The notes beneath the pieces were generated by a model that was given only the letters and a program-made list of their open reading frames with translations, was not told where the DNA came from and searched no databases. From assembly GCA_035644395.1 (NCBI GenBank), contig DASQOR010000084.1:1-64000 (forward strand): DNA of 64,000 nt. The letters are read 5' to 3'. Of this stretch, positions 27,092 through 36,261 are shown in pieces. The stretch is from JBGPLJ01 sp035644395 (GTDB lineage Bacteria > Pseudomonadota > Gammaproteobacteria > Steroidobacterales > Steroidobacteraceae). Position 1 is the stretch's first letter; the number at the start of each line of letters is the position of its first letter. The translations under genes were made by a program, and so were the position numbers.

Positions 27092-29115
27092 GCGTACTTC
27101 CTCGCGCTCAGCTCATGGGTAGCGCTCAGTGGCAAGCGCAGCGTGAAGCAGGCACCGCGGCCCGGGCCCTCGCTGTGCCCGCTCAGATCGCCACCCAGTT
27201 CCTTGGCGAGATTCGCGCTCGCGTGCAGACCGAACCCGTGCCCGTCTTTCTTGGTGGTGAATCCGAACTCGAACAGCCGCTCGAGCGCACCCGTCTCGAT
27301 CCCGATTCCCGTATCCTCGATGTCGATCGCGAGCGAGCCCGGCGCCTGCTCGCGAATACGAACCGTCAGGAGGCGCGCGCCCCCGGTCTGGTTCCTCAGC
27401 GCATGACGTGCGTTGCTCAGCAGGTTCCCGAGTATCTGAATCAGCTTGTGGCGGTCGAGCGTGAGGCGCGGAGCGAGCCGGTAGTCGCGCTTGACCGTAA
27501 TATCGGCGCAGTCGGAGAAATTGAGCGCCAGGGCGTTGTCGGCCAGTTCACCGACATCCACCTCTTCGCTGATGCCGCCGCGGCGCGCATGGCTCTGCTG
27601 CGCGGCGACGATCTTGCCGATGTGCTCGACGTGCGTGACGACGGCCTGCATGTCGGCCTGGAGCGTGCGGTTTTCGGCCCCGAGATGCTCCCCCAGCTGG
27701 GCGAGATAGCCCGGCACTTCGTGCCCGCGCGGATCGTTTTCGAGGAACGCCCGCAACCGATCGCCCTGCGCACTGAGAAGCTTCGCGACGCGATCAACGT
27801 TGCCGACGCGCGAATCACGCAGGCCCGCGAGCACCAGCGCCGCCGACACCCCGAGGCTGTTGAGCACGTTGCCCACGTTGTGCAGCACGCCGGTCGCAAC
27901 TTCGGCCTTGCCGGCCTGGTGTGAGGCGTCGCGCAGCTGCATTTGCAGCTCCAATCGACGCTCCTCCTGCCGCACCTCGTCGGTGACGTCCCAGCAGACG
28001 CCGAGCACGCGTTCGAGCTTCCCCTGCGGGTCGCAGGTCAGCCGGGCATGGGCCTGCAAGTGCACCGTCTCGCCCGTCGGGACGACGATCCGCACGCGCA
28101 ACGCGCACACGCCGCGACTCTCGGCGATGGCCGCACGAATGGCGGCGAGCGCGGTGCAGGCGTCGTCCGGATGAATCATCGCCATCAGTTCATCGGGACG
28201 CCCGCGCATGTCGATGCCCGCCGCCCGCAGCGACTCGATTTCATTCTCGATCCAGATGGTCGCCCGTGTCGCGACCTCATACTGCCAGCAGGCAATGCCG
28301 GCGGCCTGCGTCGCCAGCGTCAGCAGATTCTTGCCGTGCTGCAGGTTCGCGTTGAGTTCCTCCAGGCGCAGCGAATCCCGGCGCATACGTGATTCGAGGT
28401 GCGCATCGTAGATGGCGGTGATCAGCGCGATCGCGAGCAGCGCGAGGGCGATCAGCGCGATGGTCACGGCCAGCCAGTTATTGTCGAGCGATGCGCCGCC
28501 CGAGCAATAGGCGCCCGGCTCGATCATCGACGCCGCCATGGCGGTGTAATGCATGCCGCTGATCGCGCATCCCATCACGATGGCGGCGGCGGCGCGGGCC
28601 AGGATCATGTACCAGGACTGCCCGCTGCGCAGGCGAAAGGCAAGCCACAGGGCCGCGAAGGACGCGGTGATCGCGATCGCGATGGACGCGGCGACGAGCG
28701 GCGGGCTGTAGTTGATCATCGGCATGATCGGAATGGCCGCCATGCCGGTGTAGTGCATCGCGCAGATGCCAAGGCCCATTACGACGGAACTCGCAGCAAG
28801 GCGCTTGAGACCGAGATTTCGACGGCTGGCGATCGCGAGCGCAAAGCCCGACGTCAGAATGGCAATGGCGAGCGACGCCATGGTCGTGCGGATGTCGTAG
28901 CGCAGCGGGATGGGCACCGAGTACGCCAGCATGCCGATGAAATGCATCGACCAGATGCCGATACCCATGGCGGCGGCGCCGCCGACGAGCCATCCACGCC
29001 CGCCTGATCGCTCCGATTGGGCAACCCGCCCGGCCAGTGTGAGTGCCGTATAGGAGACGACGATCGCCACCACGATCGACAGTGCTACCAGCCAATAGTT
29101 ATAGGTCGCGTACAT
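27088..29115 (-). CDS. MHYT-domain sensor histidine kinase
   Basis: A membrane sensor of 675 residues. The N-terminal MHYT domain (about 1-235, seven spans) has its three motifs WSMHFIGM (His58), AMHYTGM (His121) and GMHYTAM (His189), thought to bind copper and sense oxygen, CO or NO. A PAS domain follows (about 262-385), then a short coiled region and an atypical H-box ATGVLHNVGNVLNS (His412), then an ATPase domain with NLLSNARHAL, DTGIGIE and GHGFGLHASA. The start MYATYNYWLVAL at 29115 is preferred to 29238, which would add a non-membrane leader. Its cognate regulator is the overlapping REC-GGDEF-EAL gene. Confidence 0.93.
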   Translation of the reverse strand: MYATYNYWLVALSIVVAIVVSYTALTLAGRVAQSERSGGRGWLVGGAAAMGIGIWSMHFIGMLAYSVPIPLRYDIRTTMASLAIAILTSGFALAIASRRNLGLKRLAASSVVMGLGICAMHYTGMAAIPIMPMINYSPPLVAASIAIAITASFAALWLAFRLRSGQSWYMILARAAAAIVMGCAISGMHYTAMAASMIEPGAYCSGGASLDNNWLAVTIALIALALLAIALITAIYDAHLESRMRRDSLRLEELNANLQHGKNLLTLATQAAGIACWQYEVATRATIWIENEIESLRAAGIDMRGRPDELMAMIHPDDACTALAAIRAAIAESRGVCALRVRIVVPTGETVHLQAHARLTCDPQGKLERVLGVCWDVTDEVRQEERRLELQMQLRDASHQAGKAEVATGVLHNVGNVLNSLGVSAALVLAGLRDSRVGNVDRVAKLLSAQGDRLRAFLENDPRGHEVPGYLAQLGEHLGAENRTLQADMQAVVTHVEHIGKIVAAQQSHARRGGISEEVDVGELADNALALNFSDCADITVKRDYRLAPRLTLDRHKLIQILGNLLSNARHALRNQTGGARLLTVRIREQAPGSLAIDIEDTGIGIETGALERLFEFGFTTKKDGHGFGLHASANLAKELGGDLSGHSEGPGRGACFTLRLPLSATHELSARKYA

Positions 29116-29460
29116 TTGCCAAATGCCCCAGCCGTGCTTCCTCGCTCGCAGATGCCCGACGGCGCTGCCGACGGCAACGCGGGTCGTCCCCGGAAAACAT
29201 AAAAATAGCCCGGATACGCCGCGTCCCAACGGCACCAATTCTCAATTCGTCGCTGCCATTTTGTGATGGAGTCGCCAGTGGTCAGCGAGCGCGGATTCGC
29301 CCCCCTCGTAAGGACCTGCACCGGTGGTGACCGCTCGTCGCCACCAGCATCTAAGACCCTGCCGGGGCCGGGTCGGGCCGCGGCATGCCCCCAACCAATT
29401 CCCAAAGCGGCTTATCGGCGTCGGCCGCGTCCCTGTGATCCACGGCGCCCCAACGCTGGA
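29116..29460. other. Intergenic region upstream of the MHYT kinase
   Basis: About 345 bp without a supported gene. It should hold the promoter of the leftward kinase operon. It grades into decayed coding sequence on the plus strand at 29461. Confidence 0.35.
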
Positions 29461-29586
29461 TTGAAGATTGATGCGGAGAACTACGAGTCGCAGCTGGTGG
29501 CACAGAGTCCCGGCTTCGATTGGCCGGTCTTCGACGAGAATACGGGCGCCTTTCTTTGCTACACGTCAGGCTCCAGCGTCTCTTGA
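29461..29586 (+). pseudogene. Fragment of an acyl-CoA synthetase (AMP-binding)
   Basis: About 40 codons in one frame read LKIDAENYESQLVAQSPGFD followed by WPVFDENTGAFLCYTSGS and a stop. This is the segment just before and including the AMP-binding motif of medium/long-chain fatty-acyl-CoA ligases (normally LCYTSGTTGNPKG). The motif breaks off after TSG. No start or remaining domains are found on either side, so it is a gene relic. It lies beside other decayed genes upstream of the ring-cleaving dioxygenase. Confidence 0.6.
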
Positions 29587-29761
29587 TCGGAGGCCCCGCG
29601 GCCAAGCTCGCAGCCCGCGGCGAGGACGCGATGAACGATGTGATCTGGAGCCGGCAGGGCCGCCTGCTGTTTGGCAGCGATACCGCAATTGCCTGTTGGA
29701 CGGCGCCAAAGAGACCTAGCGCGAGCTTACATTTGTCTGCTTGGCGCGAGCGACCCTCAGG

Positions 29762-30718
29762 TCAGTACTTCAGCGGCTCGAGGTACGACGCGATGCTTTG
29801 CTCGCGGTCCCTGAACACCGGCGGAATCTGCAGGCTCTTGCCGAGATCCTCGTAGCACTCGTCGACGAGAAATCCCTCTTTCTTGGAAACGCACGCCTCG
29901 AACAAGGCACCCGCCGGCGTGCGCACGTAGATGGAGTCGAAGTAGCCGCGATCCTTCCGATCTGACGTATCCGTGTAGCCCAGGCCCTCGAGCCGGAACT
30001 TGACGTTGCTCTGGATATCGAGCGTTGCGACCTTGAAGGCGCAGTGATGCACGGTTCCTTCGCCATAGGCCCACGAACCTTGCGCAACCGTCGGCTCCTT
30101 GAGGAAGTCGACAATCGTGCCCGTGCCGCCCTTCCCGACCTCGTAGCGAATCGTCGCGCCGTCGGTGCGCCGGTTCTTGCCGCTCCAGCCGTCCTGGATG
30201 AATTCTTCGGAGTTCTCCGCATCCCGCACCGACACCGTGATGCCGTGCGTGCCGCGAATGCCGCACTCCGAGGGAACGACGCCGTTCGAGTAGGGCTTGC
30301 GATTGTCATCGTCGATGCCGGCAAAGGCATATTCGATGCCGCACGGGTGCTTGAACCGGAGCATCCGCTCGCCAAACCGCTCGTCCTCGACCGTGCTTAC
30401 ACCATGCACCTTCAGGTGCTGTTGCCAGAATTTTAGCGATGATCGGGGCACCGACAGAACGAGCGTCTTGATTTGCCCAGTGCCGGGGCGCGACTTGCGG
30501 CCGGATTGGCGCATCGGAAAGCAGGTGATCAGCGTGCTCTCGTCGCCAAGGTCGTTGCCGTAGTAGAGGTGATAGACCGGCTCGTCGCCGTCGTAGAGCG
30601 CGGTCTTCTTCACGCTCTTCAGCCCCAGCACTTTCGTGTGGAAGTCGTAGTCCTCCTGGGCCGTGCCCACATTCAAGGTGATGTGGTGGTGCTTCAGGAT
30701 GTGCGGATTTGGTTCCAT
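29762..30718 (-). CDS. VOC-superfamily ring-cleaving dioxygenase (PcpA/LinE/MhqO type)
   Basis: A 318-residue extradiol-type dioxygenase made of paired VOC modules. Putative iron ligands are His11 or His12 in KHHHITLNVG, His224/225 in GTVHHCAFKV, and Glu274 in GALFEACVS; these correspond well in spacing to the His11, His227 and Glu276 reported for PcpA/LinE hydroquinone dioxygenases, as I recall. It would open a hydroquinone-type ring. It stands alone as a leftward gene, flanked by pseudogenes and near the box cluster, so it may serve a separate aromatic branch. A glyoxalase function is less likely given the length and the two-module structure. Confidence 0.85.
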   Translation of the reverse strand: MEPNPHILKHHHITLNVGTAQEDYDFHTKVLGLKSVKKTALYDGDEPVYHLYYGNDLGDESTLITCFPMRQSGRKSRPGTGQIKTLVLSVPRSSLKFWQQHLKVHGVSTVEDERFGERMLRFKHPCGIEYAFAGIDDDNRKPYSNGVVPSECGIRGTHGITVSVRDAENSEEFIQDGWSGKNRRTDGATIRYEVGKGGTGTIVDFLKEPTVAQGSWAYGEGTVHHCAFKVATLDIQSNVKFRLEGLGYTDTSDRKDRGYFDSIYVRTPAGALFEACVSKKEGFLVDECYEDLGKSLQIPPVFRDREQSIASYLEPLKY

Positions 30719-30901
30719 TGGTTTGTCCCCCTGCCTCGTTTATACCCGAGTTCACCCGGACTTTGAATTCCAGGTGGTGCGCGCGCACGGGAGCCCGAGC
30801 GAATCGCGCTTCGGCAGCGCGTAACCGCAGCTCGCTCCCCAAAATCCCCCGATCGTCGCAACCACGCCACGCGGGGCAGCGAGTCCGGCACGCCATGCCC
30901 C

Positions 30902-32215
30902 ATGAGGCCTGTCACAGCAATGACTTATGCGCATATGGCGCATGGCCCGGCATGGCTCGACGACGACCGGCGTCCGCTGGACTGGAACGGTCCCGTTGAT
31001 CAAGCCTTTACGCGGTTTCCCGAGTCGGCTCTGGATCGGCCGATCATCGATCACTTGGAGCGCGTGGCTCGCCTGCATCACGACCGGATCGCGATCAGGA
31101 ATTCCGAAGGAGCCCTGACCCACGGCGAACTGTGGGAAGGCGTCGGCGGGCTCGCGGAAGCCCTGGCCGCCGATAGTCATGCGGGCGAGCTGATCGGCAT
31201 CTTGCTGCCGGCATCGCCGATGTTTGCGCTGGCGATGTTCGCGTGCCTCGCCGCAGGACGCCGCTTTGTCGCACTCGATACGGATCATCCGAAAGGCTGG
31301 CTGGATCACGCGCTCGAGGACGCGCGGCCCGGATGAACCGGCCTGCGTCCTCTTCACTTCCGTGAGCACCGGCCGGCCGAAGGGGATCGTCAACAGTCAG
31401 AGAAACCTCCTGCAGCGCGTGGCTCAATCCATCAACGCCGCGCACCTCAACGCCGCGCACCTCAACGCCGACGACCGGTTCCTGACGGTTGCCTCGCCCT
31501 GCACGATCGTCGCAGTGCGCGACATCATGACGGCACTCCTCGCCGGGGCAAGCATTCACCTCCTCGATCCGCAGCGTGCCGGCGCGCGCGAGATTTCGAC
31601 GGTGATCCGTGCAGAGGCCATTGCTGCAATGGTTTGTCGACGACTCGTGCCGAGGAGAGGATCCCCGCGTTCCCATCGGCTATCCCCTGCCGGGCAATCG
31701 CCTCGCGGTGGTCAACGAGGATGGCCGCGCCACGCCGCCTGGTGAAGCCGGCGAGCTCGTCGTCTCGAGCCCCTACGTGTCATTGGGGCGTCGGACCGGT
31801 GGACAGTGCGCGCACGAGCGCGCTGAAACCAGCGGATTGCCCGCGCGGCGGCTTTCGGAATCCGGAGATGAAGTCAGCTTCGTCGGACTTATCGATACAT
31901 TGATGAGCCCCCTGAGGTGGACGCTGCGGGCCTGGCTCTCCATCATCGGCCGACGCATTGCCCGCTTGCCCGGCAATATGCGCCCATGGCGGACTACGAC
32001 TCCTGCATTGATGCAACCGGAAGTTGCGCCGGCCCAGGCTGCGGACCCGTCTGCGGCGAAGCCCGCGAGCGCCGACGTCGTAGCCAAGGCACTCACGCTC
32101 ACGGCCGGTCAATACGCCGACAACTTCGCCAACCTCACGGACGCGGACTCGCTTGCGTACGTCACCGCGTTGCTCGAGCGCGATGCGAAGATCCATGACC
32201 TTCGCGTCAATCGGC
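30902..32215 (+). pseudogene. Decayed adenylation-carrier (A-PCP) gene
   Basis: A broken AMP-dependent synthetase. The first frame (from 30902 or 30920) encodes an intact N-terminal adenylation part (HGPAWLDDDRRPLDW to FVALDTDHPKGWLDHALEDA) and stops at 31336. A shift of frame continues with PACVLFTSVSTGRPKGIVNS, the ATP-binding motif, up to about 31620. A third frame has WFVDDSCRGEDPRVPIGYPL and GEAGELVVSSPYVSLG, so a large central piece (motifs A4-A5) is deleted. The last part (about 32060-32190) includes NFANLTDADSLAYVTALLER, which resembles a carrier domain with its Ser. A short tandem duplication AAHLN-AAHLN lies near 31437-31464. The gene cannot make a working enzyme. Confidence 0.7.
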
Positions 32216-32252
32216 GCGTGACGTTCGCTCCGATGCGGCGTCAGGCGCCGGG

Positions 32253-33680
32253 TCAGTTGAACCGCACGTATTCGAAGTCGAGCGGCTGCTGGTTGATGCC
32301 GACCGAAGGCGGCGCGATCCAGTTGGCAAATTGACCGGGCTCGACCACACGACCCATCAGTGAAGCCACGAACGCCCGATCCTCATCGGTGGGCAACCAG
32401 TCGCGTGCGCCTGCCTTCCACTCCACGTCACTGACGAGTCGCCCGTCGGGCGAGACCTTCACCTCGGCGAGCGGCCCGATCAGGCGATTGAACGCTTTGT
32501 GGGGCACCTTCAGACGGAAGTCGATGTGGTTTTTCTTGAGGGCGAGGTTCCAGGCCTCGACGCCCGCGATCGAGTCCTCGATGAACTCATCGCGCAGGCG
32601 CTCGTTGAGCGAATTGAGCGCGGGCGCCTCGCGCGTCATGATCCGGCCGTCCTTGATTTCCTGGATGGGATAGCTCGCATCGATCAGCGTGTGATCGTCC
32701 TTCTGGCGATCTTCGAAATAGCGCCCCTTGAGACCCGTCGTATAGAACGTCGCGGCGTTCGAGGAGAGATCCGATCCGAAGAGGTCGATCGTGACGCTAT
32801 AGTGAAAGTTGAGATAGCGCTGCAGCGTCGGCAGATCGATGACGCCGAGCGCGCGAACGCGCGCGGGATCCCCCGCTTTTTCGCGCGCCATGACCTCGGC
32901 CGTCCGCTCGACGATGCGTCGCACGCCATTGCGACCGACGAACATGTGATGGCCTTCCTCGGTCAGCATGAAGCGCGTCGTGCGTGCGAGCGGATCAAAG
33001 GCGGATTCGGCGAGCGCCGACAACTGAAACTTGCCGTCACGATCCGTGAAATAGGTGAACATGAAGAAGGCGAGCCAGTCCGGCGTCCGCTCATTGAACG
33101 CACCCAGAATTCTGGGATTGTCCGCATCGCCCGAGCGACGCGCGAGCAGCGCCTGCGCTTCCTCGCGTCCGTCGCGGCCGAAGTGCCGGTGCAGGAGATA
33201 CACCATCGCCCAGAGGTGCCGGCCCTCCTCGACATTCACCTGAAAGAGATTTCTGAGGTCGTACATCGATGGGCTGGTAAGTCCCAGGTGTCGCTGCTGC
33301 TCGACTGACGCGGGTTCCGTGTCGCCCTGCGTAACGATGATCCGCCGGAGGTTGCTGCGATACTCACCGGGCACCTCCTGCCACGCGGCCTCGCCGCGGT
33401 GCGCGCCGAAGCCGATCTTGCGGTCCGGGAGCGCCGGGTTCATGAAGATTCCCCAGCGGTAGTCCGGCATCTTCACGTGAGCGAACTGCGCCCATCCCGC
33501 CTTGTCGACGCTGACCGCCGTGCGCAGATAGACGTCGTGCTTGTGCGTGCCCTCCGGCCCCATCTCGGACCACCAGTTCAGGAATGCGGGCTGCCAATGC
33601 TCGAGTGCGCGCTGCAGCGTCTTGTCGCCGGCAAGATCCACGTTATTCGGAATCCTGTCGTTATAGTTGATGTCCACCAC
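32253..33680 (-). CDS. boxB: Benzoyl-CoA 2,3-epoxidase, oxygenase subunit BoxB
   Basis: The diiron oxygenase that epoxidises benzoyl-CoA, 475 residues, a normal BoxB length. The diiron ligands are visible at Glu122, Glu152 and His155 (VEEGRHLW), Asp213 (YFTDRDG), Glu242 and His245 (TEEGHHMF); they share a constant offset of two from the ligands known in the Azoarcus enzyme as I remember them. It is the third gene of the boxR-boxC-boxB operon, 12 bp after boxC. The reductase BoxA that supplies electrons is not in this window; its usual place is occupied by the decayed adenylation gene. Confidence 0.96.
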   Translation of the reverse strand: MVDINYNDRIPNNVDLAGDKTLQRALEHWQPAFLNWWSEMGPEGTHKHDVYLRTAVSVDKAGWAQFAHVKMPDYRWGIFMNPALPDRKIGFGAHRGEAAWQEVPGEYRSNLRRIIVTQGDTEPASVEQQRHLGLTSPSMYDLRNLFQVNVEEGRHLWAMVYLLHRHFGRDGREEAQALLARRSGDADNPRILGAFNERTPDWLAFFMFTYFTDRDGKFQLSALAESAFDPLARTTRFMLTEEGHHMFVGRNGVRRIVERTAEVMAREKAGDPARVRALGVIDLPTLQRYLNFHYSVTIDLFGSDLSSNAATFYTTGLKGRYFEDRQKDDHTLIDASYPIQEIKDGRIMTREAPALNSLNERLRDEFIEDSIAGVEAWNLALKKNHIDFRLKVPHKAFNRLIGPLAEVKVSPDGRLVSDVEWKAGARDWLPTDEDRAFVASLMGRVVEPGQFANWIAPPSVGINQQPLDFEYVRFN

Positions 33681-33692
33681 GCACTCCCGGAT

Positions 33693-35375
33693 TCAAATAC
33701 GTTCCCAGTTGAATTTCGCCTTGCTGCCGGTGCCGAACACCTTGAGCGCGCCCGCCTCGCCCACCGCATTCGGGCGGACGAAGACCCAGTTCTGCCATGC
33801 GCTCAAGCGCCCGAAGATACGGGTCTCCATCGATTCATGGCCCCCGAAACGCAGACTCGCTTCCATGGCCGTGAGCGCATCTGGCGAGAGGCTCGTCCGC
33901 TCCTCCAGCGCAATCCGCAGCTCATGATCCCAGTCGAGCGCGTCGGGCGTGCTGGTCACGAGGCCCAGCTCCAACGCGCCATGCGCATCGAGCACGCGGC
34001 CCATCGATTCTCGCGCCCGCGTGATGATGTCCACATTTCCGTAGAAGCGCGATTCCAGGCGGCTCATTCCTGCGACGGTCGGATACGCCCCGCAATTCAC
34101 GTCGCTGAGCGCGACCGTGGGAGCTTTGGGATCGTCCGGCGCCGCGAGCATGTAGCTGCGATCCGCCGCAAGGGCGAGTTCAAAGAGAGTGCCGGTGAAG
34201 CAGGAGCCGGCATCGATGACCGCGAACATCGATCGTGAACTCACATCCAGGCGCGCGAGCGTACGGCGCAACATTCCGATGGTCTCGCGCACGAACCAGT
34301 GCTGCGCATGGCTCCCGAGGGCGGTATCGACCGCGAGCACGCGCGCCGCGTCGCCGCGAGTCTTCAATAGCCATGTCCCGATCTCGAGATCATTCGTCCG
34401 CAGCATCAGGATGGCGTCATCGAGTTCACGCGCCATCGCGAGCGGCCACCAATGCGCACCGCGCGCCAGGATCCCATCGACCGTCGCCGGCTCGTCGATC
34501 GACGGAGCAGTTACGCTGATCGTCGCCGTGCGCGCCTTGCGATCGATCTGCGCATCCACCCGGCTGTAGTGATAGCCGTTTTCATCGATGGTGCGATCGA
34601 GCGGGGTCAACGCGATACCGGCAGCTCCGCGCGGCCGATCGCTCAGCGCGGCCAGTTCCGTCGCGCGTTTGGCGACATGCGCCGTAAACTGTTGCGGCTT
34701 GACGTGCCCGTCGATCAGCCGCCACTCCTTCGCTCGCTCGGCGCGCACGCCTTCGGACACCGTGCAGAACTGGTCGGCGTGGTCGCGCCGCACTTTGCGC
34801 TTGTCGGTCAGCCGCGTGAGCCCGCCGGTGCCCGGCAGCACACCGAGCAGCGGCACTTCGGGAAGGCTGACCGTGGACGAGCGATCGTCGATCAGCAGGA
34901 CTTCGTCACAGGCAATCGCCAGTTCGTAACCGCCGCCCGCCGTTGCGCCATTACAGGCCGCGAGGAATTTAAGACCCGAGTGCGCGCTCGAGTCTTCGAT
35001 GCCGTTGCGCGTCTCGTTCGTGAATTTGCAGAAGTTGACCTTCCAGGCATGCGTCGAAAGGCCCAGCATGAAGATGTTGGCGCCCGAGCAGAAAATGCGG
35101 TCCTTGGCGCTCGTGATGACGACGCAACCGACCTCCGGATGCTCGAAGCGGACGCGCTGCAGGGCGTCGTTGAGCTCAATGTCGACGCCGAGATCGTAGG
35201 AATTGAGTTTCAGCTTGTATCCCGGTCGAAACCCTCCGTCCTCGTCCACGTCGAGGGCCAGCGTCGCCACGGATCCGTCGAACGTCAGGTGCCAGTGGCG
35301 ATAGCGGGCCGGTTCTGCATCGAACATGACACGATCGGTCGATCCGGCGGGTGGTACGGTCGCGCCTTGAGCCAT
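33693..35375 (-). CDS. boxC: 2,3-Epoxybenzoyl-CoA dihydrolase BoxC
   Basis: The ring-opening hydrolase of the aerobic benzoyl-CoA pathway, 560 residues. It is a double enoyl-CoA-hydratase (crotonase) protein: the first module has the oxyanion-hole stretch FCSGANIFMLGLSTHAWKVN and CNGATAGGGYELAIACDEVL, and the second module a degenerate copy. It converts the epoxide with two waters to 3,4-didehydroadipyl-CoA semialdehyde and formate. It starts 8 bp after boxR and precedes boxB. Length and sequence leave little doubt. Confidence 0.96.
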   Translation of the reverse strand: MAQGATVPPAGSTDRVMFDAEPARYRHWHLTFDGSVATLALDVDEDGGFRPGYKLKLNSYDLGVDIELNDALQRVRFEHPEVGCVVITSAKDRIFCSGANIFMLGLSTHAWKVNFCKFTNETRNGIEDSSAHSGLKFLAACNGATAGGGYELAIACDEVLLIDDRSSTVSLPEVPLLGVLPGTGGLTRLTDKRKVRRDHADQFCTVSEGVRAERAKEWRLIDGHVKPQQFTAHVAKRATELAALSDRPRGAAGIALTPLDRTIDENGYHYSRVDAQIDRKARTATISVTAPSIDEPATVDGILARGAHWWPLAMARELDDAILMLRTNDLEIGTWLLKTRGDAARVLAVDTALGSHAQHWFVRETIGMLRRTLARLDVSSRSMFAVIDAGSCFTGTLFELALAADRSYMLAAPDDPKAPTVALSDVNCGAYPTVAGMSRLESRFYGNVDIITRARESMGRVLDAHGALELGLVTSTPDALDWDHELRIALEERTSLSPDALTAMEASLRFGGHESMETRIFGRLSAWQNWVFVRPNAVGEAGALKVFGTGSKAKFNWERI

Positions 35376-35383
35376 CGCTGCTC

Positions 35384-36190
35384 CTACCGGTTCCGCTCAG
35401 CGGTCGTCGGGCTGACGCATTTCTTCAACGCGGCGAGACTCTGCGGAACGCTTTGCCGGGAGGTATCGATCGCCACATCCGCCTTGCCGTAAAGCGGCTG
35501 GCGGGACGCCAGGATCCGGCGCAGATCCTTCATCGCTTCTGGTTGACCGCGCATGGGGCGCAGGTCCCCCTGTGCGACGACGCGGGCCATATGCTCCTCG
35601 GGAGACGCCTTGATCCAGACGGTGAAGCAATTCGCCAGCAGCCGGTTGTAGGTTTCGGCCTCGGAGACGATACCGCCGCCGACCGTCAAGACAAGCTCCT
35701 GCTGGCTCTCGATCAGGCGCTCGAGGCAGCGTCGCTCGATGCGCCGATAGCCCGCCTCCCCATACAACAGGAATACCTCGCTCAGGCTCATGCCGGCGTC
35801 GCGTTCGATTTCGCGGTCGAGTTCCACGAAGGGCCGACGCAAGGTCTTGGCCAGCTGACCTCCGAGCGTGCTTTTGCCGGCTCCCCGCAACCCGATGAGC
35901 GCAATCCGGTTACGCCGCACGGGCCTGCGCTCGCTCGCATCCAGCAGGTCTTTGAGGCCGATTCCAAGCGCCTCCGCAACGCGGCGCAGCAGGGTGATCG
36001 ATGCATTGCCCTCGCCCGCTTCGAGCTGCGCGAGGTAACGCTCCGACACGTCCGCGACGCGTGAGAGCATCTTGCGCGCCATGCCACGCTGCTCGCGCGC
36101 TTCGCGAACCGTCGCGCCGATGGCGGCGAGGAAGCCGGCATCATCGACGGGCCTCGCGTCGGGTTCGAAGGGTTTCGGCCGGGCTTTCAT
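35384..36190 (-). CDS. boxR: BoxR/BzdR-type regulator (XRE HTH + shikimate-kinase-like domain)
   Basis: A benzoyl-CoA-responsive repressor of 268 residues. The N-terminal XRE helix-turn-helix (about 20-83) is joined to a shikimate-kinase-like domain (about 95-255) with Walker A GLRGAGKST (100-108) and the typical ELDREIE and GGGIVSE stretches. This fusion is diagnostic of BoxR and BzdR, where the kinase fold binds benzoyl-CoA. It is the first gene of the leftward box operon and diverges from the benzoate-CoA ligase gene; the 71-bp space between them contains palindromic operators, which fits autoregulation and control of both units. Confidence 0.95.
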   Translation of the reverse strand: MKARPKPFEPDARPVDDAGFLAAIGATVREAREQRGMARKMLSRVADVSERYLAQLEAGEGNASITLLRRVAEALGIGLKDLLDASERRPVRRNRIALIGLRGAGKSTLGGQLAKTLRRPFVELDREIERDAGMSLSEVFLLYGEAGYRRIERRCLERLIESQQELVLTVGGGIVSEAETYNRLLANCFTVWIKASPEEHMARVVAQGDLRPMRGQPEAMKDLRRILASRQPLYGKADVAIDTSRQSVPQSLAALKKCVSPTTAERNR

Positions 36191-36261
36191 GGCATTGCGT
36201 TATATCGCATTATTGGTATAGGCTTCAAGCATTATAATGCCTGCCCGGGATTCGCCAGACC
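36191..36261. promoter_or_regulatory. Divergent box promoter with BoxR operator candidates
   Basis: The gap between boxR and the ligase gene. A perfect 12-bp palindrome GCATTATAATGC covers 36229-36240 and includes a perfect -10 box TATAAT at 36233-36238 for the rightward ligase gene. A second symmetry TGCG-TTATAT-CGCA lies at 36196-36209, with the same N6 spacing known for BzdR/BoxR operator repeats. A third GCATT is at 36192. Repressor bound here would block both directions until benzoyl-CoA accumulates. Confidence 0.65.

Noticed and set aside
31437..31464. Short tandem repeat considered as part of a CRISPR or VNTR
   Set aside because: Only two copies of a 15-bp unit within a decayed gene; a simple duplication. 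No CRISPR array is seen anywhere in the window.
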